Source: Undaria pinnatifida (taxonomy: Eukaryota > Sar > Phaeophyceae > Laminariales > Alariaceae). Taken from it: a stretch of DNA of 64,000 nt. The stretch is from positions 469,075 to 533,074 of the forward strand of contig JABAKD010000005.1 of the NCBI GenBank assembly GCA_012845835.1. The letters run 5' to 3'. The notes beneath the pieces were generated by a model. That model was not told the DNA's origin. It saw nothing but the letters and a program-made list of their open reading frames with translations, and made no database searches. The translations under genes were made by a program, and so were the position numbers. Shown here piece after piece: positions 20,620 to 31,770 of this stretch. Numbering within the stretch: the stretch's first letter is position 1; each line of letters opens with the position of its first letter.

Positions 20620-20918
20620 GCATAAGCGGCGTATCAGGTTATCCTCGAGCCTGGTATATAAGGTGGTTTCGTGAGTTCGAATCCCCCCGAGTGTATACTC
20701 GTAATTCGTGGGGATTTTTCCTTGCGCACAAATTGACTTGCGGAAAACGCGAGAGCGTAAGTTTGAAACACCCGACGAAATATCAACGAGCAGTGAGATT
20801 GCTGAACCCTATGCGCGATAAAATTTGAAGGCAAGAACCGGGGGGGAGAAGGGACGACACCTGTAACCACGTCTTGCCCGGAAGCTGGAAAGTAGAAGTG
20901 TGCGAAAAAAAAAAATGA
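20620..20918 (+). mobile_element. tRNA-derived SINE copy (SINE2)
   Basis: GCGGCGTATCAGGTTATCCT head, GAGTTCGAATCCCC B box, body with CACAAATTGACTTGCGGAAA, 3' end CGGAAGCTGGAAAGTAGAAG and an A11 tail near 20907. Confidence 0.85.
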
Positions 20919-21364
20919 TTAATATGATCTAACCGGTTTCGTGACATGCCGTGGACAGCTCGTCGTGCTCTGCTCAGATTGAAATTTGTTAGTAAATAAA
21001 GTTGTTAAAAGTTTACAATTAACACATATAATTTTTACAGGAGGTACATACTACAGAAGAAGCGGTAGGCCCCAGAATCTCGCGCAAACTATAAGCTGTA
21101 GAAGTACGAACCTGCCGGTACCTTCTGGTGGCCCTTCCTCCCTTCCTTGTTTATCTACCTGCCGGTACCTGCTTATTGCCCTTCCTCTCTTCCCTTGTGT
21201 ATGTTTGCATGTAGTATCGTGTATCATCGTGTCTGGTGGCTTGGTGTCATCCATCATTGATTGGTTGTGTGTACAAGGAGGAAGTGAACGTTGATGACAC
21301 AAGAAACTTGGTTGTACACGTCGTACGTATCATAGTATACCACACATGCCATATCCGACGACGC

Positions 21365-21580
21365 GAGTTCCCCCTTCCGGTTATTGCCTTCATTATTGTT
21401 GGCGCACAGGGTTCTAGTGTCGCTAACTCACACTCTCGCGCTTTCCACACGTCAATTAGCGCACAGGAAAAAGTCCCACGAAAAGTTATACGACTACGCA
21501 CGCGGGGAAATTTGAACTCACGATATTGACCTATATACCAAGCTCGAGGATAACCTGGTACTCCACCGTGACAGCGCGTG
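21365..21580 (-). mobile_element. tRNA-derived SINE copy, diverged
   Basis: Minus-strand head (CCAGGTTATCCTCGAGCTTG at about 21560-21541), B-box region altered to GAGTTCAAATTTCCC, body GCGCGAGAGTGTGAGTTAGC. The 3' end is degraded. Confidence 0.65.
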
Positions 21581-22018
21581 ATTTAGAGCCGGAATTCTTA
21601 TCGGGTAGAAATGAAGGCACGTACCGTGGGGAGGAGGGCTCGCTACGTGACCCTGGAGACCTGAGTTGCTACTGGGTGGGAGTGCGAGAGTAGTGCGAGG
21701 ATGACAAAGGGATGAAGAAGAAAAAATAAGTTGTATGATACTGTTCATAATATTATTCATGATGTGATCATACAATTCATGGTATTGTCGATGATGTGAT
21801 ATGATATTTAATAGTTGGTTGCAACTGCTGTTGCCAACGTAAGCTTGTAGTTTTAGTCTTGGTTTTAGTTGCTGCTGCTTGCTCAGAAACATGATAATCT
21901 GTCGACAATCTGCCGAGAATCTGTCCTACAGATCGGGCCAAAAGGTGCGACGAAGAAAAGTGCAAAGCTCGTACGATATTTATATTGATACTAAACTTAC
22001 CAATGATACATATAACTA

Positions 22019-22475
22019 AAATACTGATGCCAAAACCGTCAGATTTATCCCCTCGAAAGGATTTATAGCTTACATGCACAAATTGCCCCCTTTCCCCCCC
22101 CCCCCCCCCCTCCTCTAAACCCGCTCGCTTTTGATCAAAACCAGGCCCCCACGTCCTTCAAAACTCCGCCCCACCCCCTCACCGGTTATTCGACTTACAA
22201 GATTCACTTGATCAAAGGTTACATTTCCCTTCACAGCTGTCAGATTTTGTCCCCCTCAGAAACGGGTTTTATAGTTTCCGCGCACAGACTGACTAAAATC
22301 ATCCTGTTGACCCTGACAGCTACACTGTAGTTGTAAGGGGAGTCGCCGACCTATATCCTTAATGAGGACACACAACTCGTAATACGCGCGATCGGAGTAT
22401 CACACACAGCTTGCAAAGATGAGTTTCGACGAAATCTTCGATCTCACAGCTGGAGTGTATTTTCATTTTTTATAA
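22019..22475 (-). mobile_element. Modular G-run element, cluster E
   Basis: Starts with CAAAACCGTCAGATTTATCC and a C run near 22095-22110, and ends with CTCACAGCTGGAGTGTAT near 22443-22460 followed by an AT-rich terminus. It is nearly identical to 17385-17765 of cluster C, suggesting recent common origin. Confidence 0.8.
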
Positions 22476-22569
22476 TATATTAATAGTGCAGGTGCCTTGG
22501 ATAACCATGCCCCGTAATAAAGTTGTAGTCTAATGCTAACCGTAATCCTGCTATATTGGACTTCTTTTT

Positions 22570-22865
22570 TTTGCACACTTCTACTTTCCAACTTCTGGGC
22601 AAGCAGTGGTCGCAGGTTTCGTCCCTTTTTCCCCCCCGGTTCTTGCCTTCAATTTTATCGCGCACAGGGTTCGGCAATCCCACTGCTCGTCGATTTTTCA
22701 TCGAGAGTTGCTAACTCACGCTCTCGCGTTTTCCGCAAGTCAATTTGTGCGCAACAAAATATCCCCACGCGTTGATAGGAGTACGCACTCGGGGGTTTAG
22801 AACTCACGAAACTGGCCTATACCAGGCTCGAGGATAATCTGATACGCCACCGGGGCGACCGGACT
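22570..22865 (-). mobile_element. tRNA-derived SINE copy (SINE2)
   Basis: Minus strand: head near 22845-22820 (CAGATTATCCTCGAGCCTGG), B box altered to GAGTTCTAAACCCC, body GAGCAGTGGGATTGCCGAAC, 3' end CAGAAGTTGGAAAGTAGAAG with GTGCAAAAAAAAG tail. Confidence 0.8.
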
Positions 22866-22879
22866 GGCACATGCCGGTA

Positions 22880-23296
22880 GTAATGGGAGCCCCCCACCCC
22901 ACCCCAGTGTTATATAGATGTAGCACGTGCATAGCAAGTCCCTACATCTATGCGACCTAAAGCTGTTGGAAAACCCCTCCCCCCCCCCCCTCTTTCCCCC
23001 AACCCCCCCCCCCACCCCCCACCCCTTCGAACACTCCGCCCTCTCCTCACTGGTTGTAAAACCTCCAACATACACTTGATAAACTGGTGCATTTCCTTCC
23101 ACACACAGCAGTCAGATTTCGTCCCCCTCAAAAACGGGTTTTGTAGTTTCCGCGCACGAACTAATTAACATCACCCTGTTGACCCTCATGGCCACACTGT
23201 AGTTCCAAGGGGAGTCGCCGACCTATATCCTCAATGAGGACACACACCCAGTAATACGCGCGATCGGAGTATTGCACACAGCTTGCATAGATTAAA
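22880..23296 (-). mobile_element. Modular G-run element, cluster F, head-to-head with cluster G
   Basis: Minus orientation modules from a TAGCAAGTCCCTACATCTAT block through C-rich linkers (22975-23025) to CACACAGCTTGCATAG near 23274-23290. It lacks the last 40 bp of the normal end and abuts, through about 15 bp of AT sequence, the start of the plus-oriented cluster G. Confidence 0.75.
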
Positions 23297-24236
23297 TAAA
23301 CAAAAAATACACTCGAGCTGTGAGATCGAAGATTCTGTCGAAACTCATATTTGCAAGCTGTGTGTGATACCCCGATCGCGCGTATTACGGGTTGTGTGTC
23401 CTCATTAAGGATATAGGTCGGCGACTCCCCTTGCAACTACGGTGTAGCTATCAGGGTCAACAGGGTGATGTTAGTCAGTCTGTGCGCGGAAACTATAAAA
23501 CCCGTTTCTGAGAGGGATAAAATCTGACAGCTGTGGAAGGAAAGGCTTCAGTTTATCAAGTGAATCGTGAAAGTCGAATAACCAGTGAGGGGAGGGCGGA
23601 AGTTTTTAGGGACGTGGGGGCCTGGGTTTGATCAAGAGGGAGGGCGGGGGGGGGGGGGGGGGGGCAGCTCAATCTGAGCGTGAAAACATTAAATCCTATC
23701 CTGTAAGTCGTACAACCAGTGAGAAGAGGGCGGAGCGTTCGAGGGGGTGGGGGAGGGTGGGGGGACGGGGGGGGGAGGGAAGGGGGGGGGACGAAAGGGT
23801 TTTCGAAACACATGTGGTCGCATAGATGTGAGGGTTTGCTATACGCGTGGTGCTAGATCTAAGCGATGGTGCGGGTGGTGGGGAAGGAAGGGGCGTTGGG
23901 GAAGGAAGGGGCGTTAAGGGTGGGGGGGTAACTGCAGCAGCGGCATGGATGGCTTTAGAATGATAATGAAGTGATATCAAGTGCGTGGAAGTGTTTATTA
24001 CTCGGGCAGATTCCGATTTTAGGCGGGGCGTTTGCGCAAGAGGGAGCGGAGAGGAAAAAATGGGGGGGGGAGGGGGGGATGTGTTTTCAAGAGGTTTAGG
24101 TCACTATAATGTAAAAATACACTCCAGATGTGAAACCGAAATTTTGGCCGAAACTCATCTTTGCAAGCTTGAGTGTGTGATACTCCGATCTCGCGTGGTA
24201 CGCGTATATGTAGGGGCTTGCTATACGCGTGGTGCT

Positions 24237-24424
24237 AGTTTTTTTTTTATCCTTCGGCGGATGGGGAAAAATAAAGCTTTAGTTCACCACACTTCCACGT
24301 ATTTTTATACGTGTCGTGTGTCGATTTAACTCAGTATCTTTCGCAGCCCAACGCTAGCTGGCGCACCCTTCGGGTCTCATCGTAGGTATATCGTAAGCTG
24401 TCCCGATCAGTGGTCTTCGTTACT
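24237..24424 (-). mobile_element. SINE1 fragment nested in modular cluster G
   Basis: Minus-strand copy with T9 at its left (A tail), GCGGATGGGGAAAAATAAAG and CAGTGGTCTTCGTTAC at its right. It splits the module GCGTGGTGCTAG/...CTAGGCGATC. 5'-truncated relative to 13919-14336. Confidence 0.8.
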
Positions 24425-24872
24425 CCTAGGCGATCGCACGGGTGAGGGGGGAGGAAGGGGCGTTGGGAGGGGGGGGGGGGGGGAATGAATGAAAGCTACG
24501 CTATGGATTGTCAGAAAGATAATGAGGTGATATCAATTCGCGTAAAAGTGTTTACTCCGGAGTATTACTCTGGCCGATTTTGATTGTAGGTAGGGCGTTT
24601 GAACAAAATGGCGGGGGAAAAAAGAAGAAGAAGGGAGGGGGGGGGGGAGGCGGGGGTTGAATTGGAGCTACGGCATAGATAGCTAGGAAGAAAATGAGGT
24701 GATATCAGCTGGCTGGTAGTGTTCACTACTCTGGCAGATTTGATTTTAGGTGGGGCATGTGAACAAGAGAGGTGAGGGAGGGGGCGGGGGGCGGGGGGCG
24801 GGCGGTACACTTCAATATGTGAGTGGAAACTATGAATCTTTGAAGGGAACAAACCTGACGATTGTAGCAAGA

Positions 24873-25690
24873 AGACATCCCTTTATATCACCTGCCTGGT
24901 ATTGTTTATTACTCTAAAAGATTTGATGTTAGATGGCCAGAAAGGTAATGATGTGATATTAGCCGGCTGGTAGTGTTTTGCTCCTCTGGCAGATTTTGAT
25001 TTTAGGTGGGGCGTTTGAACAAGAGGGATCAGGGGGGAGGGGAGGGGCGGGACACTTCAACATGTGCGCGGAAACGATAAACCCTTGAAGGGAACAAACC
25101 TGAAGATTGTAGCAAGAAGACATCCCTTTATATCACCCGTCTGGTACAACTATTGTTTATTATTCTAGAAGATTTGATGTTAGATGGCCAGAAAGATAAT
25201 GACGTGATGTCAGCCGGCTGGTAGTGTTTTGCTCCTCTGGCAGATTTTGATTTTAGGTGGGGCGTTTGAACAAGAGGGATCGGGGGGGAGGGGGGGGGGG
25301 GCGGACACTTCAATAAGTGCGCGGAAACTATAAACCCTTGAAGAGAACAAACCTGACGATTGTAGCAAGAAGACATCCCTTTATATCACCTGCCTGGTAC
25401 AACTATTGTTTATTATTATAGAAGATTTGATGTTAGATGGCCAGAAAGATAATGACGTGATGTCAGCCGGCTGGTGGTGTTTTGCGCCTCTGGCAGATTT
25501 TGATTTTAGGTGGGTCGTTTGAACAAGAGGGATCGGGGGGGAGAGGGGGGGGGGGGGGGGACGCTTCAATACATGCGCGGAAACTATAAATCCTTAATAA
25601 AGGGGACAAATCTGACGGTTGTAGCAAGAAGACATCCCTTTATACCACCTGCTTGGTATTGTTTATTTTTCCAGAAGATTTGATGTTATA
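24873..25690 (+). repeat. Tandem array of a 240-260-bp module in cluster G
   Basis: Four starts of the unit AGACATCCCTTTAT at about 24873, 25110, 25371 and 25631. Each unit contains GAAGATTTGATGTTAGATGG (the first start reads AAAAGATTTGATG), GCCGGCTGG, CAGATTTTGATTTTAGGTGG, a G run and GTGCGCGGAAAC. The units differ mainly in G-run length. Confidence 0.85.
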
Positions 25691-25865
25691 CTTAGGTGTG
25701 GTATGCAACACAATCTTTAGGTGTGGTAAACAACGTGTTAAAGCTTCATAATTTGTTGTTGTACATGGATCGCAAGAATCTTTTAATCGATATCGATATC
25801 GTCAGTGATTTGAAAGGTACGCGTGGTGTACCCGCGATCAATTACGTTACTTCGTTAATCATACT

Positions 25866-26324
25866 TCGTTTGGCATTGGTTGGGAGACGATCATGCAGAC
25901 GGAATGTACGAAATACCCTACGTAATAGGTTGGTAGTATGGTCTACCGCAATTTTCACGTATCCGCCTGTACTTCCTTTTCACATTATTGTTTGCTCAAA
26001 TGTACGATTTTACGCCCCCCATGATTTTGACCGTGCCGATGTGGGGCTCTGACGTCGCCAATTCTAAGGCAGAGATACATCTTACACATACAGCGAGCGA
26101 GGTGATGTGGGCATGCAATGTCACCACTACTGAACACGAGGGTGACTTTACTTTGTTAGGTATATGATACTGCGTTTGGTAAAGGTTGTCAGGCGATCAT
26201 GCAGACGGTAGGTAGGCACGAAATACCCTGCGGAATAGGTTGATAGTGTGGTCTATCTACCGCAGTGTTGATATTTCTGTCTGTACTTCCTTTTCTCATT
26301 ATTATCTAGTGTACGATTATACGC
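25866..26324 (+). repeat. Direct repeat pair of about 150 bp
   Basis: 25866-26014 and 26175-26324 share CGATCATGCAGACGG, ACGAAATACCCT, AATAGGTTG-TAGT-TGGTCTA and CTGTACTTCCTTTT. Offset is about 309 bp. The first copy lies inside the far-end region of cluster G, the second just beyond it, so a duplication spanning the element end is likely. Confidence 0.75.
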
Positions 26325-26679
26325 CCTGTTTTCTCCCCTGTGTCGTCGAAGATGTTGTGGTCCTGTATATGTCGCGTCCATGTCTGGTGCTCTTGTGAGT
26401 GGTGCTCATGAAACCATGCTTTAGCGTGTAGTAGATGGTCGCTGAGTGGTTTTCATCTCCTCTACATCAGGCCAGGTAGTACATGTCAACGCAGCCGCTT
26501 GCTTGAAAACGACAAATAGAATTCCTCACACACCTGACACAGAGGAGACGCGGTCCAAAGATTGTTCAGTATACAGACGGTCAGGAACAGGTCATCGAAC
26601 GAAGCACTTGATTTTCACTACCAATCCTCACTCCACCTACCTGAGACACTACGGACATGCGTTGCTTGCGTAGATGAGA

Positions 26680-26735
26680 TTCGACAAATTCTTCGATCTC
26701 ACAGCTGGAGTGTAATTTTATTTTTGTAATATATG
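26680..26735 (-). mobile_element. Modular element terminal fragment
   Basis: Only the last 50 bp of the family end remain (GATCTCACAGCTGGAGTGTA at 26694-26713), directly followed by LINE copy L4. Confidence 0.7.
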
Positions 26736-26736
26736 C

Positions 26737-28040
26737 GCTTGCCAAAACAGCTTCCGAGACCGTAGATAGAGGCAATAGTGTCCAAACGGAGAATATGGTT
26801 TGCGGGGTCCTAGCACGCATGGGAGAGGAGCGCCTGCCACATAAGAGGGTGGTGTTTGGAGAGCTTGTTGGGGATAAGAGCTACTCAGGGGGGCAAGAGA
26901 AGAACTGGTTGATGCACTTGAAGGAGGATATAAGGAGGATATGTCGGTCTTCGGAATGAAATACGAAGGGTGGCGAAAGGCTGCTCGGAAAGCCGGCAGA
27001 TGGCTTCGACGGATAGAAGAGGGAGCAGAATTATTCGTGCGGAAATGGCATGAGGCGGAGAGACGCTGAGCTGCAGAGCGACACGCAAAAGCCGCGGCAG
27101 CGGCATCCACCGTCGGCATCTCAAAACGGCCGGGGGGATGGGGGAGGGGGAGTGGGGAGGGGGGAAGGGGGCGGGGGGAAGAGGGGCCGTCCTACCTCAG
27201 AGACTCAAGTATGGGTCTGGCCATCATCGTCTTGGAGTTTTTGGGCCTTCCAATGACCGTCACGAGCTAGCGTGACGCCGCTCCGACGTCTTCGCCTTGT
27301 TGCCTTCTCCCCCAGTGCGATTTTTGCTCTGAGTCAAATGCCGTCTTTTTTATTTAGTTCCTAGGGTCTGCGAGTTAGTATGACGTTTTTCCCCTTTTAA
27401 CTTTTCCTTTCCTTGCTTCCTCTTCTAGTCTCGTATTTTCTTGCCTTCTCTTTGCTTCCTTTCCATTTTCGCTTTTTTTTCTTATACTTTATTTCCGTTC
27501 CTCCCTTATAATATGTTCTTGTCTTTGTTTCTGTTTTTCCATTTGACTTGAGTCTGACGTACGTATGCGTAGTGATGGGCACTACGTACGTACGTGCAAT
27601 ATGCGTGATTGTTGTTGTCTCACATTACGAGCTCTTGTAAAAAATCTAGAGTCCGTGGTCACACCAAAGTGGTATTTCCTCGATGGCAAGCGGTATATAT
27701 AGTTGGTTTTTCATGCGTGGTAGTCTTTCCTGCGTGGCAAGCGGTATATATTGTCGGTTTTTGTATACAGTCGGTTTTTCGCACGCGAGTAGTAAAACCT
27801 ATGCACGCCAGTGGTATGGACCTGCCACAGGGCAGACTGACTCCCGATTTCGGTTTCATGTATTTCTGGCGGAGGCATGAATTGTGTCAGCTGTGATATA
27901 CCAACTGGTATGCGTGTACCACCTTTGTTTGTTTGTGTTTTTTCTCTGGGTATTCCTTAGCTCGAAAGTGACTGGAGCCTGTCCTGTTACCACGGACTTG
28001 ATTAGTCTATGTGAGTTAATGTGACAACAACAACAACAAC
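26737..28040 (+). mobile_element. LINE copy L4, 5'-truncated, (CAA)n tail
   Basis: Starts in the C-terminal coding region, at the nucleotide level like 11310-10915 of L1 (GCCAAAACAGCTTCCGAGA; GGAGAGCTTGTTGGGG; GGCAAGAGAAGAACTGG). It contains several stops and a duplicated GAGGATATAAG stretch. A G tract (27126-27182), GTATGGGTCTGGCCATCATC, pyrimidine-rich 27375-27540 and terminal GTTACCACGGACTTGATTAG follow, with tail ACAACAACAACAACAACA at 28023-28040. At 27608-27664 an opposite-strand piece of the same 3' end is embedded. Confidence 0.8.
27608..27664 (-). mobile_element. LINE 3'-end fragment, inverted inside L4
   Basis: TTGTTGTTGTCTCACATTAC ... GAGTCCGTGGTCAC is the complement of the LINE 3' terminus and tail. 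It closely resembles the fragment at 9554-9634, including CTTGTAAAAAATCTAGAG, so both may be copies of one short derivative. Confidence 0.6.
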
Positions 28041-28090
28041 ATGGTATGCATCATCAGGTATTGCCTGGTATGATATCATACCATATCGTA

Positions 28091-28280
28091 CGAAGAAGAC
28101 GGGAAATGCTCAAATAGTGTCGCAATGTTACCGGGCCGACTACGTACGTACGTGCTGCACAACGTACGCACATACATCATACAAACGAAGGAGATGGGAA
28201 ATGCTCAAATGGTGCCGTAATGTTACCGCCCCGACTACGTACGTACGTGCTGCACAACGGACGCACATACATCATACAAG
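28091..28280 (+). repeat. 95-bp tandem duplication with ACGTACGTACGT palindrome
   Basis: Two adjacent units share GGGAAATGCTCAAAT, AATGTTACCG, GACTACGTACGTACGTGCTG and GCACATACATCATACAA. Divergence is about 10%. Confidence 0.85.
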
Positions 28281-28561
28281 TAGTACTGTGTTGGTACTGG
28301 TATTACTGATATCATATAATATACCGGTATGTATGTGTATATCACAACAAGGACGCAAACAAACGTGTTCGCACCTTTATTGAATTACCTTGAACCTTGC
28401 ACTTCCTATTCTCTTTTCTTGACAGGTGTTAACAACAAGTTGCTGATGTTGATTTTTGTCCCAGTTGTAGCGGCAGGAGTATATAAAATGGTATTAATAG
28501 TAGCTGTCGTTCTGCTGCACCTCACCCCAACTGGTTTGTGTAGTCTATATTTTACAAAATT

Positions 28562-28680
28562 AAAAACTACACTTCAGCTGCGAGGGCTGAGATGTGAGAT
28601 CTACCAAAGAGGAATATTTTTCCAAAACTCAGCTTTGCAAGCTGCGTGTGATACATAGTTTAGATCGCGTGTATATACGC
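28562..28680 (+). mobile_element. Degenerate modular element end
   Basis: ACACTTCAGCTGCGAG, then AAAACTCAGCTTTGCAAGCT and GTGTGATAC...GATCGCGTGTAT, in plus orientation, with small insertions. No G-run modules follow. Confidence 0.55.
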
Positions 28681-28794
28681 ACGACTTGCGTACGAACTTG
28701 TTTATTTTACTCTGCTAATAATAATATGGACATGCTCCACATCATCGAGAACCTACATTGACAAAATACTAAGTAGTACATGTATAGCACGCCT

Positions 28795-29425
28795 ATTCAT
28801 TCATCCCCCTCCCCCCCCAACGCCCCCTCCTTCCCCACCACCCTCACCATCGCCTAGACCTAGCACTACGCGTATAGCAAACCCCTACATCTATGCGACC
28901 TAAAGATGTTGGTTTGAACACCCATTCTGCACCTCCCTCCCCCCCCTTCCCGCCCCCACCCCCACCCCCACCCCCTCGAACGCTCCGCCCGGTTCTCACT
29001 TGTTATACGATTTACAGGATAGGATTTAGAGTCTCCACGCACAGATTGAGCTGCCCCAATCCCCCCCCCCCCTCTTGATCAAACCCAGGCCCCCACGACT
29101 TAAAAACCTCGGCCCTCCCCTCACCGGTTATTCGACTTACAGGATTCACTTCATAAACTGAAGCCTTTCCTTCCACAGCGGTCATATTTTGTCCCCCTCA
29201 AAAACGGGTTTTGTAGTTTCCGCGCACAGACTGACTAACATCACCCTGTTGACCCTGATAGTTACACTTTAGTTGCAAGGGGAGTCGCCGACCTATATCC
29301 TTAACGAGGACACGTAACCCTTAAAACGCGCGATCGGAGTATCACACACAGCTTGCAAAGGTGAGTCTCGACAAAATTCTCGATATCACAGCGGGAGTGT
29401 ATATTCAATTTTATAATATATTACA
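28795..29425 (-). mobile_element. Modular G-run element, cluster I
   Basis: Minus orientation from the CGCCTAGACCTAGCACTACG module through C-rich linkers (28935-28975, 29055-29073) to ATCACAGCGGGAGTGTAT near 29385-29402 and an AT-rich terminus TATAATATATTACA. Confidence 0.8.
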
Positions 29426-29689
29426 AGCCAATACAGTAGGTGAGTAACAAAAAAAAACATTTGCTGCTAAGTTTAGTTTTGTCTCAAAGCCGATAGCCCT
29501 CAGCATAACTTCTTGTCCGATGTTCGATTGCCGTGCGTGCTCTGGTCGGACCAAAAGGCTAGCATATGATGATATCATACCAGCAACGTACTGCTGACGT
29601 AGACTGCAGTGCGTGAACTTTTTGTGAAGACTTGCTTGTGAAAAACACCTACTACCTTGTATATCTTTCTTTCTTCTTTCTTTCTTAGC

Positions 29690-29985
29690 ACACTTTCACT
29701 TTCCAGCTTCTGGACAAGCCGTGGTCACAGGTGTCATCCCTTCTCCTCCCCGGTTCTTGCCTTCAATTTTTATCGCGCATAGGGTTCAGCAATCCCACTG
29801 CTCGTCGATTGTTCATCGAATGTTGCTAACTCACGCTCTCGCGCTTTCCGCGGGTCAATTTGTCCACAAGAAAAAGTCCCAACGAGTTTATACGAGTATG
29901 CAATCGGCGGGGCTCGAACTCACGAAACTGACCTATACCAGGCTCGAGGATAACCTGATACGCCACCGGGGCGACCGGCATACGA
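29690..29985 (-). mobile_element. tRNA-derived SINE copy (SINE2)
   Basis: Minus strand head at 29965-29940 (CAGGTTATCCTCGAGCCTGG), B box GTGAGTTCGAGCCCC, body GAGCAGTGGGATTGCTGAAC, 3' end CCAGAAGCTGGAAAGTGAAA. Well preserved. Confidence 0.85.
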
Positions 29986-30004
29986 AGTACTGAGTATATA
30001 TATA

Positions 30005-30935
30005 TCACAGCTCGCAAAGATGAGGTTCGACCAAATCTTCGAAATCACAGCTGGAGTTTATCTTTATAATACATGTGACCTAAACCTGTTTAAAACCCCT
30101 TCCCACCCGCGCGCCCCCCGCCGAAACACCAACGCCCCCCCCCCCACTTTCTTCTTTTTCTTTGCCCGCTCCCTTTTGCTCAAACGTCCCAACCTAACAT
30201 CGAAATCTGCCAAAGTAATAAACACTTCCACGCACTTGATATCATCTCATTATCTTCCTAGAGCCGTCCATGCGGCTGCTTTAGTCCATCCCCCTTCCCC
30301 CCCGACGCCCCCTCCTTCCCCACCACCAGCATCACCGCCTCGACCTAGCACCACGCGTATATATATGCAGCATAAAGCTATTTAGAACACTCTTTCTCCC
30401 CAACCCTGCCACCGCCACCCCCTCGAACACTCCGCCCTCTCCTCACTGGTGGTACGACTTACAGGATATACATGAAAAACTTGTGCATTCCTTCCAAAAC
30501 CGTCAGATTTGTCCACCTTGAAGGATTTATAGTTTCCGCGCACAGATTGAGTTGCCCCGCCCGTTTCCTTCCCCCCCCCCCCCCGCTCTCTCCTGTTCAA
30601 ACCTAGGCCCCCACGTCCTTAAAAACTCTGCCCTCCCATCGCCGGTTATACAACTTACAGGATACAGGTGATAAACTGATGCATTTTCTTCCACAGCTGT
30701 CAGATTTTGTCCCCCTCAAAAACGGGTTTTATAGTTCCCGCGCCATAGTGGCGCATAGACTGACTAACGTTACCCTGTTGACCCGGATAGCTACATGTAG
30801 TTGTAAGGGGAGTCGCCGACCTATATCCTTAATGAGGACACACAACCCGTAATACGCGCGATCGGAGTATCACACACAGCTTGCAAAGACGAGTTTTGAC
30901 AAAATATTCGGTCTCACAGCTGGAGTGTATTTTCA
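30005..30935 (-). mobile_element. Modular G-run element, cluster J (two ends)
   Basis: One family end at 30012-30062 (GCAAAGATGAGGTTCGACC; TCACAGCTGGAGTTTAT) is followed by modules with C-rich linkers (30105-30146, 30570-30590) and a second end at 30912-30931. Both point in the minus direction, so at least two elements are joined. Confidence 0.75.
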
Positions 30936-30936
30936 T

Positions 30937-31520
30937 TCCCCTTGCAACTACAGTGTAGCTATCAGGGTCAACAGGGTGATGATAGTCAGTCTGTGCGCGG
31001 AAACTACAAACCCCGTTTCTGAGGGGGGCAAAATTTGACAGCTGTGGAAGGAAATGCATCAGTTTATCAAGTGAATCCTGCAAGTCGAATATCCGGTGAG
31101 GGGAGGGCGGAGGTTTTAAGGACGTGCCGGGCCTGATTTTGATCAAAAGGGGGGCGGGAGGGGGGGAGGGGGGGGGGGGGGACGGGTGGGGCAGGTCAAT
31201 TTGTGCGTGGAAACTATAAATCCTTCTTGTGGGGGAGGGGGGGGGAAATGTGGCGGGGGACGCGGGGGGCGGCGGGGGAGGGCTTTAGGTAGCATAGTCT
31301 AGATGTAGGGGTTTGCTATACGCGTGGTGCTAGGTCCAGGCGATGGTGAGGGTGGTGGGGAAGGAGGGGGCGTTGGGGGCTGGGGTGGGTGAATTATAGC
31401 AGCGGCCTGGACGGCTCTATTAAGATAACGAAGTGATATCCAGGGCGTGGCAAGTGTTTATTACTCTGGCGGATTTCGATATTAGATGGAGCGTTTAAGC
31501 GAGAGAAAGCGAATACAGAA
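30937..31520 (+). mobile_element. Modular G-run element, cluster K, back-to-back with J
   Basis: Plus orientation, starting abruptly at the CCCCTTGCAACTACAGTGTA module, so the first 120 bp are missing. G-rich linkers lie at about 31148-31190 and 31228-31285. It continues through GCTATACGCGTGGTGCTAGG to a GTTTATTACTCTGGCGGATT module. Confidence 0.75.
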
Positions 31521-31584
31521 ATATATAGTCTATTTATAGACATATAGACTACATTTTTTTTTTTTCCCAACATATTCGAGTAGT

Positions 31585-31701
31585 CTATGCGCCTACCACT
31601 TTGGATTTTGTTGGTGTTTTTTTTTCACCTGGAGGGTATTGTTCCACTCCAGAGTGACTGGAACCTGTCCTGTGACCACGGATTTTAATACGCGTGTGAA
31701 G

Positions 31702-31765
<64 letters not shown>

Positions 31766-31770
31766 GAATA
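31585..31770 (+). mobile_element. LINE copy L5, 3' terminus with 70-bp (CAA)n tail
   Basis: Contains TACCACTTTGGATTTTGTTG, GAGTGACTGGAACCTGTCCT, GTGACCACGGATTTTAATAC and then about 23 CAA units (31699-31765). Only the last 110 bp of the LINE body remain. This is the longest tail in the window. Confidence 0.8.

Larger units (their letters stand above)
23306..26130 (+). mobile_element. Modular G-run element, cluster G (longest)
   Basis: Plus orientation from ACACTCGAGCTGTGAG (about 23310) with all standard modules and G runs near 23646-23664, 23755-23790, 24061-24080, 24465-24483, 24636-24650, 25273-25301 and 25536-25561. 24873-25690 is a tandem array of one 240-260-bp module. The far end (25690-26130) matches cluster C and cluster N far ends. 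A SINE1 fragment sits at 24237-24424. Nothing in it codes for protein. Confidence 0.75.

Noticed and set aside
24873-25690. CRISPR-like regular repeats
   Set aside because: Units are 240-260 bp with similar, not unique, intervening sequence, in a eukaryotic transposon context.
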